Shown here one piece after another: positions 7,405-18,399 of a stretch of 64,000 nucleotides of DNA (position 1 is the stretch's first letter; every line of letters begins with the position of its first letter). The stretch comes from Mycobacterium sp. IS-1496 (lineage in GTDB: Bacteria; Actinomycetota; Actinomycetes; Mycobacteriales; Mycobacteriaceae). The stretch is from NCBI RefSeq assembly GCF_001499995.1, contig NZ_LQIU01000012.1, positions 310,001 through 374,000 on the forward strand, in the 5' to 3' direction. The position numbers and the translations under genes are program-made. The notes under the pieces were generated by a model. It was not told where the DNA came from and made no database searches. It worked only from the letters and a program-made list of their open reading frames with translations.

Positions 7405-9881
7405 CCTAGCTTAAGATCCGCGAGTTGCCAGATCGAACGCTGAACCGCATCGGTCTATTAAAACGTAGGTCCAGAAGGGAGAGGTTCCCGTTGCGTGCAT
7501 AGGCGACCCCGGATGATCCGCCTTCGCCCTTCGTGCATGAAGTCTTCGGGAAGATCTAGATCCGAAAAGACTTGAATTCAGAAGCCGATTATAGCCTCGA
7601 CTCAACACTGCTAGCGGGATAGCTTCTTCGATGGGCGAACCGATACACAACTAGTTCGCGCCCATTCCTGAACCAGAGGGACATCGAAGGCGGTTTCACG
7701 AATCTAGCAAGCGACATCGACACGTCAGACCTAAGAGACGTTTCCCGCCAGTACTCACTATGCCCTAGGGTCGGCTCCGAATTGTCCTCCGTACAGTCCC
7801 GGTTGGTGGCTCCGTGCAATCTCGTAGCTATCGGGTCGGTCAACCGCCAGTAGTTCATCCAGCCGTGCGACATCTCTTCAGTGGTTCTGAAGAATTCAGA
7901 TCCGAAATATCCTGGGAAGAAGGTGGCGTACAGGGATGCAAGAGGCGATCCGCAGGTGAAAAGCGTGATACGGCTAGATGGCAAGCGTTTCACGTCGTGA
8001 AGGCCGCAACGTATCGCCTGTCGGTCGGTACGACCTTCGGTTCGCTTCTCGAACCAATGTCCGCCTCGCATAAACCATGCGCACACGACAGAGCCTTGAC
8101 TGTGTCCCACCAAGGCAATGGGATCACTTGGGTATACCTGGATAAAGTCGTTAATTGCCTCGCGAATCCCTCTCAGCACGGCGCGACGGTAGGATGCACC
8201 CGCAAGTGGATGCAGATCCGGCGACCAAAATCCTGCTATGTCGGCAAGCGACCCGAATATCCGTCTGAGCTGCCGTGCCGCCTGTTCAGGTCTACGTCCA
8301 AGAATCATCACGACAGCAACTACAGCAGAAATCTGGAGTAGTGTTACGACCCAGCCAATCCACCGACCGCCAAGGAAGTGAAATAGCAGTATCATGCTGC
8401 TCCACGCTGGAACAACTACACAAATCGCTAAAAAACTTGCGCGGGGCAAAATGATTGGAAGGTTTGATACGAGTCGGTGGGACGTCGCCATCGGCTTGTA
8501 TTGCTTCCCATTGGTGCCAATGACCGACATGGGCGGCTGTGATGCTGTCTGTGTGGGTGGCTTCTGTTGTTGGGTTTTCAATCGCGAATATGAGATGTAG
8601 AGACACACTGCGAAGATTGCCAAGAACACGACTAAGAAGAGCGGAACGAGATCGATCCTCAGTGCGGCACCGTCGTAATCGTCAGGCTTAGGTAGCAAGG
8701 TGTAGGCGATCGATCGTGATGCCTCTTGTTCTTGTCGGAGGGGAGCGGCCTGGAAGATGGTTTGCGTCGCCAGTCGAAGGATCGAGCCACCGGCGTGGAG
8801 AATTACAATCGCGAAGATCAGCAGAATCGCTGCCCCAGCATATGGCGCCTTGTGCTTATTCGACAAGCAAGCCGCTGTAGAGAGGATAAGAGCGATGAGC
8901 GTTACAACACCTGTGGTGACTATAACTATCGGTGTCATCGGGTCGAACGTGTTGAGCACATCGAAAGGCCACCAGTCGGCCGTGACGCGCGTTGTCGACG
9001 CCGGCTTGAACGTGAGCAACACGATCCCAACCGATAAGCACGCGATAGTTGCTATCGATACGGCGGTACTACCGCGATCGACGGCGGCCTGGCCGAAGAA
9101 CGCGCGGTGCAATATAAAAGCAATCAAAATCATCGGGCCCAGCATGCAGAGAATGAACCAAGTGAGACGATCCTGTGTCGTGTCGATTGCGTGCCAAGCG
9201 GTTTCAATTATGGCGGTCAACCAAGCAGCCATAGCCAAAGTCATACAGATGCTGGCGCACGCTACTCCGAAGCGCATTGCCGGGAACCTTCGCTGCGTTG
9301 GTGTCGGTTCCATGTAACCCGCGAGATTTAGAAGTGTGAAAGGGAAGGCAAGGTACCAAAAAAGCGTCCGCGTTATCTTTCGATTTGCGCGACTCCAGTT
9401 GATAAGGCGCAACTTGTGGCTGGGTAGGCTAGGCACCTTACCGATCCGGACCCGACTCTCGAGCAAGTCCTTGTATTCAGGTTGTCCGAGGGCGCTAAAG
9501 GTGGTGTGATCGCCGATGCCATGCACCCGAATCTCGACCCCTTGACATGAAGGTTCTTGAAAGTTCTCAAGCGCCATGATCCCCCCTCGTCGTTGATGAA
9601 AGATCGTAGCGACGTCCGTTCCACTACGAATGGTTTCGGGTAGGTGACCTTTGCATTTGTTGACCAGTGAACTACAAGAAAGGCGCCGCTGGTTCCGGTA
9701 ACCCAACTTGGCTTTGCTTGATGTCCCGGACGTGGTGGCCTACGGGTGGTACGAATCTCAGGTCACGTTCGTCGATCGAAGTAGGAGCCTCGGCAGCGGG
9801 AGGTGGCTAGCAAGCAGCCCAGTATTGGTCAACGTCAAGATGGTGGAAGGCTGGCCGGACTGCTCGAAGCTGGATCGTCCG
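7405..9881. mobile_element. Inserted lower-GC segment between long direct repeats
   Basis: 2477 bp of visibly lower GC content than the sterol genes on both sides, flanked by the 102-bp direct repeat. Deleting the insert plus one repeat copy would restore a tight fadE34 / Rv3572-like convergent junction with only the repeat sequence between them. The insert carries one large gene on the minus strand. The other parts (7405-7588 and 9578-9881) show no convincing gene, and no recombinase, transposase or terminal inverted repeat was seen. How it entered is unknown; the repeat is far too long for an ordinary transposon target duplication. Confidence 0.75.
7589..9577 (-). CDS. Integral membrane protein with alpha/beta-hydrolase motifs (unknown function)
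   Basis: 662 residues from the ATG at 9577, chosen because a strong GAGGGGGG ribosome-binding site lies five bases upstream; the frame stays open 43 codons further. The N-terminus has VRVHGIGDHT, resembling the first strand and oxyanion loop of an alpha/beta hydrolase. About eight hydrophobic segments occupy the middle. The C-terminal third has the nucleophile elbow VGHSQGSVV, then TDPIA and LGHSEYW, which could supply Ser, Asp and His of a triad. Composition and codon use are unlike the sterol genes, consistent with recent acquisition. A lipase or esterase role at the membrane is inferred; no function can be assigned. Confidence 0.7.
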   Translation of the reverse strand: MALENFQEPSCQGVEIRVHGIGDHTTFSALGQPEYKDLLESRVRIGKVPSLPSHKLRLINWSRANRKITRTLFWYLAFPFTLLNLAGYMEPTPTQRRFPAMRFGVACASICMTLAMAAWLTAIIETAWHAIDTTQDRLTWFILCMLGPMILIAFILHRAFFGQAAVDRGSTAVSIATIACLSVGIVLLTFKPASTTRVTADWWPFDVLNTFDPMTPIVIVTTGVVTLIALILSTAACLSNKHKAPYAGAAILLIFAIVILHAGGSILRLATQTIFQAAPLRQEQEASRSIAYTLLPKPDDYDGAALRIDLVPLFLVVFLAIFAVCLYISYSRLKTQQQKPPTQTASQPPMSVIGTNGKQYKPMATSHRLVSNLPIILPRASFLAICVVVPAWSSMILLFHFLGGRWIGWVVTLLQISAVVAVVMILGRRPEQAARQLRRIFGSLADIAGFWSPDLHPLAGASYRRAVLRGIREAINDFIQVYPSDPIALVGHSQGSVVCAWFMRGGHWFEKRTEGRTDRQAIRCGLHDVKRLPSSRITLFTCGSPLASLYATFFPGYFGSEFFRTTEEMSHGWMNYWRLTDPIATRLHGATNRDCTEDNSEPTLGHSEYWRETSLRSDVSMSLARFVKPPSMSLWFRNGRELVVYRFAHRRSYPASSVESRL

Positions 9882-9974
9882 TTCCTCAACACCCGCTGCC
9901 TGACCATCGCGGGCGGCACCGAGCAGATCCTGCTCACCCTCGCCGGGGAACGGCTACTCGGCCTGCCCCGGTAG
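9882..9974 (+). pseudogene. Duplicated C-terminal fragment of fadE34
   Basis: The right repeat copy contains the last 30 codons and stop of fadE34, in frame with a preceding open stretch from 9708. This makes a chimeric 88-codon open frame with no sensible N-terminal half. It is best read as a by-product of the insertion and not as a functional gene. Confidence 0.8.
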
Positions 9975-9983
9975 CTCAGCCGA
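9882..9983 (+). repeat. 102-bp direct repeat, right copy
   Basis: Perfect copy of 7303-7404. It contains the stop codon (TCA at 9976-9978 on the plus strand) and last codons of the convergent secreted-protein gene, so this copy is the one continuous with the original right-hand chromosome sequence. Confidence 0.97.
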
Positions 9984-10548
9984 AGGTGGTCTGCGCGCAG
10001 GCGTCCGGGGTGGTCAGATTGACCCCGCCGTAGACCACCTGGATGTGGCTGCAGACGATGAACGCGGCCCTGGACGCCAGTCGACCGGTCGTCCACTCGG
10101 TCGGCATCGAGGCGCCGTCGACGCGGTAGCGCTCGATCGGCCCGCCGCCGAACGAGGTCACCGAGATCTCGACGTCGCGCAGCGATTTGTACATCTTCGA
10201 CAGCACGTTGTTGTGGTTGGCGCCCTTGAGCGCGCGGGGTGTGCCCGACGGCGCGCTGTATTCGACTTCCTGCCAGACGTTGCGGTCGTTGCTGCGCACG
10301 GTGATGGTCTGCCGCGACCAGGCGTCGCCGGGGAAGCCGGTCGGCCCGCCGGGGGTCAGCAGGTTCGCCGTGGTGTCGAATGTGCAGTTGTTGCCCACAC
10401 AGTTGGCGTTGACGTGCATCTCGATCTTGGTGGCCGGATCGACGGCGATCGAGGTCAGCGCCGAGTTCGACGCGGCCGCCGCCGTCGCGGGCTGGGTGAG
10501 CAGTGCGGTCAGCAGTGCCGCCGCACCTGCCGCTGCGAGCCTGTTCAT
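9976..10548 (-). CDS. Secreted protein of unknown function (Rv3572-like)
   Basis: 190 residues with a clear Sec signal peptide (MNRLAAAGAAALLTALLTQP, cleavage near the following Ala-rich stretch). The mature part has four cysteines (CVGNNC, VCSH, DACA) that may form two disulfides. Position between fadE34 and kshB matches Rv3572 in M. tuberculosis, a conserved protein without known function. Its stop codon lies within the right copy of the 102-bp repeat, which means the insertion did not damage it. Confidence 0.8.
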   Translation of the reverse strand: MNRLAAAGAAALLTALLTQPATAAAASNSALTSIAVDPATKIEMHVNANCVGNNCTFDTTANLLTPGGPTGFPGDAWSRQTITVRSNDRNVWQEVEYSAPSGTPRALKGANHNNVLSKMYKSLRDVEISVTSFGGGPIERYRVDGASMPTEWTTGRLASRAAFIVCSHIQVVYGGVNLTTPDACAQTTFG

Positions 10549-10569
10549 CGTGTTGAAGTTAGCCCTTCG

Positions 10570-11631
10570 CTATTCGTCGTAGGTGACTTCGACCGAATCC
10601 GAGCGCGGCAGCGCCTGGCACCCCAGGATCAGGCCCTCGTCGAGGTCCGACTGCTCGAGCACGTCGTTGACCTCCATCTCGACCTCGCCGCTCTTCTTGA
10701 GCACCGCGCACGCGCCGCAGTGGCCCTCCCGGCAGGAGAACGGCGCGTCGAGGCCCTTGTCGAGCAGCACGTCGAGGAGTTTCGCGTTGCGCGGCCAGCG
10801 GACCTCGTGGGTCTCGCCGTCGAGGGTCACCACGGCGGTCGCCGGGCCCTCGTCGCTGTCGTCCTCCTCGATCACCACCGCGGCGAACGGATCGGATTCC
10901 AGCGATTTGAAGACCTCGATGTGGATCTTCTCCGCCGGGGTGCCGGCGCTGGTCAGGGCCTCCTCAGCGGCGGCCATGAACGGGCCCGGGCCGCAGATGT
11001 AGGCGTCGTGGCCGGTGTAGGGCGCGGTCAGACCGGCGAGCGCGGTCGCGGTGGGCAGGCCCTGCACGGATTCCAGCCAGTGCACGACGGTGAGCCGGTC
11101 GGAGTACTTCTCGCCGAGTTCCCGCAGCGTCGAGGCGAAGATGACGTTCGCCTCGTCCCGATTGGCGTAGACCAGCACCACCTTGCCGCCGCCCTCGACC
11201 AGCGCCGACTTCAGGATGGCGAGCATCGGGGTGATGCCGCTGCCCGCGGCCAGCAGCAGGAAGTCGGTGTCGAGCGATGTCGGCACGAAGGTGCCCGACG
11301 GCGCCAGCACGTGCATCTTCATGCCGGGATGGGCGTTGTCGCACAACCAGTTCGAGGCATAGCCGTCGGCGGTGCGTTTGACGGTCACGGTCATCGGGTC
11401 GTCGGTGAACGGTGAACTGCACAGCGAATAGCACCGCGCGACTGATCCGGTCCGCTCGCTGGGCACGCGCAGCGTGAGGAACTGGCCGGGGGAGTAGCGC
11501 AGCCGTTCGGCGGGGATGTCGGCGCCGGCCTTGAAGACCAGCGATCGTGCGTCGGCGGTCTCCTCGACGACGTCGGCCACCTCCAGTTCGAGCACGTGGC
11601 TACCGAGTGGCTCGTCCGTCACGACGCGCAC
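10570..11631 (-). CDS. kshB: 3-ketosteroid 9-alpha-hydroxylase reductase KshB
   Basis: 353 residues. Domain order is FAD-binding (PGQFLTLRVP, then RCYSLCSSP), NAD-binding (LLLAAGSGITPMLAILKSAL, ICGPGPFM) and a C-terminal plant-type [2Fe-2S] ferredoxin with the cluster motif CREGHCGACAVL and a distal Cys in LGCQALP. It passes electrons from NADH to the Rieske oxygenase KshA, which hydroxylates C9 and opens ring B. KshA is not in the window. The GTG start lies 29 bases from a KstR box. Confidence 0.94.
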   Translation of the reverse strand: MRVVTDEPLGSHVLELEVADVVEETADARSLVFKAGADIPAERLRYSPGQFLTLRVPSERTGSVARCYSLCSSPFTDDPMTVTVKRTADGYASNWLCDNAHPGMKMHVLAPSGTFVPTSLDTDFLLLAAGSGITPMLAILKSALVEGGGKVVLVYANRDEANVIFASTLRELGEKYSDRLTVVHWLESVQGLPTATALAGLTAPYTGHDAYICGPGPFMAAAEEALTSAGTPAEKIHIEVFKSLESDPFAAVVIEEDDSDEGPATAVVTLDGETHEVRWPRNAKLLDVLLDKGLDAPFSCREGHCGACAVLKKSGEVEMEVNDVLEQSDLDEGLILGCQALPRSDSVEVTYDE

Positions 11632-11659
11632 CTTTCTGTTCGGTCCGGGATGGCAGAAC

Positions 11660-11673
11660 TAGAACAGGTTACA
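11660..11673. promoter_or_regulatory. KstR operator, kshB side
   Basis: TAGAACAGGTTACA, a full match to TnnAACnnGTTnnA, 29 bases upstream of the kshB GTG in the divergent kshB-hsaA region. Confidence 0.9.
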
Positions 11674-11727
11674 AAAATGCACCTTCGCAGGTCCAGCCGC
11701 TGCAGCGTCACGCTGCTCGACACAAAT

Positions 11728-11741
11728 CGTAACGTGTTCTA
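11728..11741. promoter_or_regulatory. Probable second KstR operator, hsaA side
   Basis: CGTAACGTGTTCTA matches the KstR consensus at every fixed position except the first (C for T). It lies 46 bases upstream of the hsaA GTG, so each divergent gene appears to have its own box. Confidence 0.7.
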
Positions 11742-11786
11742 ATCTTCTTACAGCCCCGTTTCAGTCCCGCATCTTGGAGGCAGGCA

Positions 11787-14766
<2,980 letters not shown>

Positions 14767-14779
14767 CCGCGGACCCGCC

Positions 14780-15346
14780 GTGACCGAGACGACGATCGAC
14801 CCGCGCACCTTCCGCAATGTGCTCGGCCAGTTCTGCACCGGCATCACCGTGATCACCACCGTGCACGACGGCGCACCCGTCGGATTCGCCTGCCAGTCGT
14901 TCGCCGCGCTGTCCCTCGAACCGCCACTGGTGCTGTTCTGCCCGACGAAGGTGTCGCGCTCGTGGAAGGCGATCGAGGCCAGCGGCCGGTTCTGCGTGAA
15001 CGTGTTGCACGAGAAGCAGAAAGACGTCTCCGCTCGGTTCGGGTCACGTGAACCGGACAAGTTCGCCGGCATCGACTGGACGTTGTCGAAGCTGGGCTCG
15101 CCGATCATCGACGGCACGCTCGCCCACATCGACTGCACGGTTCATTCGGTGCACGACGGCGGTGACCACCTGGTGGTGTTCGGCGCCGTGCACTCGCTGT
15201 CGGACGTGCCGAAGAAGAAACCGCGGCCGCTGCTGTTCTATCGCGGCGAGTACACCGGCATCGAACCCGACAAGAACTCGCCGGCGCACTGGCGTGACGA
15301 CCTCGAGGCGTTCCTCACCGCCACAACTCCCGACACCTGGCTGTAA
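14780..15346 (+). CDS. hsaB: Flavin reductase HsaB
   Basis: 188 residues of the flavin-reductase-like, FMN-binding split-barrel family (QFCTGITVIT; GFACQSFAALSLEPPLV). It supplies reduced flavin to HsaA. The GTG at 14780 (VTETTIDPRTF) was chosen over an upstream in-frame codon inside hsaC because it starts 13 bases after the hsaC stop and matches family N-termini. Last gene of the hsa operon. Confidence 0.92.
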   Translation: MTETTIDPRTFRNVLGQFCTGITVITTVHDGAPVGFACQSFAALSLEPPLVLFCPTKVSRSWKAIEASGRFCVNVLHEKQKDVSARFGSREPDKFAGIDWTLSKLGSPIIDGTLAHIDCTVHSVHDGGDHLVVFGAVHSLSDVPKKKPRPLLFYRGEYTGIEPDKNSPAHWRDDLEAFLTATTPDTWL

Positions 15347-15381
15347 TCCGTGACATATTGACGGTTGTGCCGAACACCGTC

Positions 15382-16230
15382 ATGCGGCTGTCAGTCGCGA
15401 TGTGCGCACTCCTGGTGGCCGTGGGGTGCTCCGGAAACCGCCAGGGGCCAACAGGATCGGACCCCTCACCCACGGATTCGGCGGCGGAGCCCGGCGCGGC
15501 CGCGGTCGAGACACCCGGTCGGATGACCGTCGTCTACGAGGACGCCACCACGCCGGAGGCGGTCAACGGCCGCCGGATCCTCACCGACAGCGGGCTGCTC
15601 GACACGCTGGCGGCCGACGTCAACGATTCCTTCGTCCTCCCGGAGGACGTCCGCCTGGTCGGTGCCCAGTGCGACGAGGCGAACGCGTTCTGGAATTCCG
15701 ACGACCGGACCGTCACGATCTGTTACGAGGACGCGGATCTGAGCTTGACCACCTTCGAGCAAGCCGGAGACCCGGACCCCCTCGCCGCGGCGATCGGCGC
15801 GGAGCGGGCGACGTTCTATCACGAACTCGGGCACGCCACCCTGGACCTGTATGACCTGCCGTTCACCGGACGCGAGGAGGACGTGGCCGACCAACTGGCC
15901 GCGGTGCTGCTGCTGGAAACCGACGACAGCGGAGTCAGCGACCCGGACGATGTGCGGGCCGCCGTGGCCTATGCGCGGATGTTCGAGGCGAACAGTCAGC
16001 AGGACGGCGGGGCGGCCGAGGACTTCCCGTTCTGGGATGTGCACGAATACGACCTGGCGCGGATGTACAACTTCCAGTGCTGGATCTACGGCGCCGATCC
16101 ACGGGGCAACGCCTTCATCGTCGACGAGGGGCTGGTCCCCGAGGACCGCGCAGACTCCTGCGAGGGGGAGTACGACCGGATGTCGCGCGCGTGGTGGGAC
16201 ATGCTCGACCCGCATCTGCGGACCGAGTGA
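15382..16230 (+). CDS. Lipoprotein with HExxH metallopeptidase motif (DUF4344-like)
   Basis: 282 residues from the ATG chosen for its compact lipoprotein signal peptide ending LLVAVGC, with Cys16 as the lipidated residue; TTG and GTG starts slightly upstream are possible. After a Pro/Ser/Thr-rich linker the protein has HELGH at residues 147-151 with a following acidic region (GREEDVADQLAA), the pattern of a zinc metallopeptidase of the DUF4344 type. It is probably anchored on the outer face of the membrane. It follows hsaB closely but has no evident sterol role. Confidence 0.78.
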   Translation: MRLSVAMCALLVAVGCSGNRQGPTGSDPSPTDSAAEPGAAAVETPGRMTVVYEDATTPEAVNGRRILTDSGLLDTLAADVNDSFVLPEDVRLVGAQCDEANAFWNSDDRTVTICYEDADLSLTTFEQAGDPDPLAAAIGAERATFYHELGHATLDLYDLPFTGREEDVADQLAAVLLLETDDSGVSDPDDVRAAVAYARMFEANSQQDGGAAEDFPFWDVHEYDLARMYNFQCWIYGADPRGNAFIVDEGLVPEDRADSCEGEYDRMSRAWWDMLDPHLRTE

Positions 16231-16233
16231 CGG

Positions 16234-16764
16234 TCACGGCGTTCGTGATCGTCGACGGCGATCCGAACCCGCTGTGGCGCCGGCGATCTGGCGTCTGATG
16301 GCCTCGACCCGGACGGTGTCGACACCCCACGGCTCCTCGATGCCGAGGCGGGTGTCGAGATCCCACAGCACACACTCTTCGCCGGGCTGTGCGACCAGCG
16401 ACCAGGCGATGACCGTCCGACGCAACTGTTCTGCCATGGGGTCGACCGCGGCCGCGACTCCGGTGGGTGCGCCACCATCGGGGTGATGATGCAGGAAGCA
16501 GCCGTAAGCCTCCGCGCAGAATGCGGCGTAGCGAGCGGTGCAGAGGATGAAGCCGTGCCAGGCTTCGTCGACCGCGCGCGACGGCATTCCGATGACCTGG
16601 CTGTCCCAGATCGCCGGGGCGCAGCACCGTAACCACTGCCGCAGACCGGTGGCGACGAGCTCCCGCGGCTGCCACGGGCAGGTCTTGAACACGGCCGGAG
16701 GCAGTTCCAGATCCGCCACGGCCGCGCTCACCCGATCAAGCCGATGCCTGTTGCGGCGCAGCAC
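16234..16764 (-). CDS. Conserved protein with WH/HHHP motifs (unknown)
   Basis: 176 residues from a GTG at 16764; the frame continues upstream, but that part is a low-complexity Ala run antisense to a Gly-rich gene and is unlikely to be translated. Visible motifs are WLRCCAPA, then MPSRAVDEAWHGFILCTARY, and FLHHHPDGG. This resembles actinobacterial glycine-rich-domain-associated proteins whose conserved Trp-His and His-rich motifs suggest metal binding (inference). It is divergent from the two Gly/Cys-rich mini-genes. Confidence 0.65.
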   Translation of the reverse strand: MLRRNRHRLDRVSAAVADLELPPAVFKTCPWQPRELVATGLRQWLRCCAPAIWDSQVIGMPSRAVDEAWHGFILCTARYAAFCAEAYGCFLHHHPDGGAPTGVAAAVDPMAEQLRRTVIAWSLVAQPGEECVLWDLDTRLGIEEPWGVDTVRVEAIRRQIAGATAGSDRRRRSRTP

Positions 16765-16809
16765 ATTTTCACTGTATGCGGCGACACCGGATCGGCGTAC
16801 GCTTTGGCC

Positions 16810-17034
16810 ATGAGCGCCACGGGCATGGTGGTGTCCATTCTCGCGGTGATGGCATGTCTGGTCATCACATCGATCTTCGTCGGCCGTTACCGGCGGGCCC
16901 ATGACGACGGATCTCACGGCGACCGCTGGACGAGCGGTTCCGGCGGGGGCGGCGGCTTCGGCGGCGGCGGGAGCTGCGGAGGCGGCGGTGGCTGCGGCGG
17001 TGGCGGTGGCTGCGGCGGTGGAGGGGGCGGCTGA
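16810..17034 (+). CDS. Small membrane protein with Gly/Cys-repeat tail
   Basis: 74 residues from the ATG at 16810. An N-terminal transmembrane helix (MVVSILAVMACLVITSIFV) is followed by a short polar part and a tail of Gly runs punctuated by single Cys (GGGGSCGGGGGCGGGGGCG). The tail resembles Gly/Cys-rich C-termini of TIGR04222-type proteins (recalled similarity). Four bases separate its stop from the next gene, which has the same design. Function unknown. Confidence 0.6.
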   Translation: MSATGMVVSILAVMACLVITSIFVGRYRRAHDDGSHGDRWTSGSGGGGGFGGGGSCGGGGGCGGGGGCGGGGGG

Positions 17035-17038
17035 AACC

Positions 17039-17347
17039 ATGGACGCGGCAGTGCTGATCGGATCGGCCGTGTTGGTGGTCGCGGTGCTCTCCGCAGGCGG
17101 CTTCGCATGGCACCGCCGGCGCGCCGGCCGGTTGACCGCTCATGAGCGCTACCAGCGGGACATCTCGTATCTCTGGAGTGACAGAGAGGTGCTCCGGGCG
17201 AGACGGCGGGCGCGCGCCCGGAACAACGGGGGTTTCTGGGCGGCCGGTGCAGCCGGTGCGGCCGGTGCCTACTACCTTGATGGCGACGACGGCGGCGGTG
17301 ACGGCGGCGGATGCGGAGGTGGCGGCTGCGGCGGCGGGGGAAGCTGA
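17039..17347 (+). CDS. Small membrane protein with Gly/Cys-repeat tail (second)
   Basis: 102 residues. Transmembrane helix near the N-terminus (LIGSAVLVVAVLSAGGFAW), a basic middle (HRRRAGRL; RARRRARARNN), a short Ala/Gly segment and a tail with Gly and Cys (DGGGDGGGCGGGGCGGGGS). It shares the membrane-helix plus Gly/Cys-tail plan of the preceding gene, four bases upstream. The regular Cys spacing suggests metal or disulfide chemistry, which is speculation. Confidence 0.6.
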   Translation: MDAAVLIGSAVLVVAVLSAGGFAWHRRRAGRLTAHERYQRDISYLWSDREVLRARRRARARNNGGFWAAGAAGAAGAYYLDGDDGGGDGGGCGGGGCGGGGS

Positions 17348-17350
17348 CCC

Positions 17351-18265
17351 TCAGGGTGCGCCGAGCAGCACGTCGCGCTGATCCTCCACCCGGTCCCTGA
17401 TGGCCTCGACCACCGCGGCCACCTCCGGTCGGCGCAGCGTCTCGGCGCGGGTCACCAGCCAGTAGGTCAACCGCACCGACACCGTCCGCGGCAGTACCCG
17501 GACCAGGTCGTCGTGCCGGTCGGCCATGAAGCACGGCAGCAATCCCAGTCCGGCGGCCGCACGGGTGGCCTCCACGTGCACGAAGACGTTGGTGGAGGTC
17601 ACCGACTCCCGCATCGCCGGCGCGAAACCGGTGGCCGAATCGAGGTCGTCGACCTGCAGCATCGAGTCAATGAAGTACACCAGCGGATATCGGGCGAGGT
17701 CGTCGACATCGCCCGGCGTCCCGTGCTCGGCGAGGTAGCCGCGCGCGCCGTACAGGCCGAGGCAGTAGTCGCCCAGCCGGATCGCCTCGGCGCGGTGCAC
17801 CTGGGGTTCGCCCACCACCACCTCGATGTCCAGGCCCGAACGCTGCTGTGAAGCGCGGCGGGTGGTCGCGACGATCTCGACGGCGACGCCGGGATGGTCG
17901 CGCTGCACGCGCGCGGCGGCCGGCGCGACGATGTAGGCGCTGAACCCGTCGGTCGCCGAGATCCGCACCACCCCTTCCAGAGCGCGCCGCCCGGCCGGGT
18001 CGACGGTCAGCGACCGGACCGCGGATTCGACGGCCTCCGCGGCGGCCAGCGCTTCGCGGCCGAGGTCGGTCAGTTCCCAACCGCCTGCCACCCGCGCCAC
18101 CAGTCGGCCGCCGACGGACTGCTCCAGCGCCGCGATGCGCCGCGAGATCGTCGTGTGGTTGAGGCCCAGTTCGTCCGCGGCGGTGGTGTACCGGCCCGTG
18201 CGGCCGACCGCGAGCAGGACGAGGAGGTCGTCCGCGCTGGGGCGACGGCCCGACATAGCGGTCAT
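17351..18265 (-). CDS. LysR-family regulator of the ketone-body operon
   Basis: 304 residues from the ATG at 18265 (MTAMSGRR), chosen because upstream in-frame codons lie over the putative operator. N-terminal winged helix (TAADELGLNHTTISRRIAALEQ) followed by a substrate-binding-like effector domain. Divergent from the transporter, hydroxybutyrate-dehydrogenase and acetoacetyl-CoA-synthetase operon, which it probably controls. The ligand is probably a short acid from that pathway (inference). Confidence 0.85.
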   Translation of the reverse strand: MTAMSGRRPSADDLLVLLAVGRTGRYTTAADELGLNHTTISRRIAALEQSVGGRLVARVAGGWELTDLGREALAAAEAVESAVRSLTVDPAGRRALEGVVRISATDGFSAYIVAPAAARVQRDHPGVAVEIVATTRRASQQRSGLDIEVVVGEPQVHRAEAIRLGDYCLGLYGARGYLAEHGTPGDVDDLARYPLVYFIDSMLQVDDLDSATGFAPAMRESVTSTNVFVHVEATRAAAGLGLLPCFMADRHDDLVRVLPRTVSVRLTYWLVTRAETLRRPEVAAVVEAIRDRVEDQRDVLLGAP

Positions 18266-18274
18266 GTGTGCAGT

Positions 18275-18295
18275 TTCGCAGATCGCGGCTGCGAA
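18275..18295. promoter_or_regulatory. Candidate LysR-type operator
   Basis: Inverted repeat TTCGCA-N9-TGCGAA, nine bases before the LysR gene start and in the divergent promoter region with the transporter gene. Symmetry, spacing and location fit a LysR box; binding is not demonstrated. Confidence 0.5.
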
Positions 18296-18399
18296 GTTGA
18301 CCATTGCCGGGGGGCTGAACCTGCATGAATACTCACCTGTATGTGTGGCCAGTCACACCCAGGGGACCGATATGTCCCCGGTCATGAATGGAGCCAGCG

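Noticed and set aside
16865..17534. Pro/Arg-rich minus-strand frames over the Gly/Cys genes
   Set aside because: Mirror of Gly codon runs; start and ribosome-binding evidence favour the plus-strand mini-genes.
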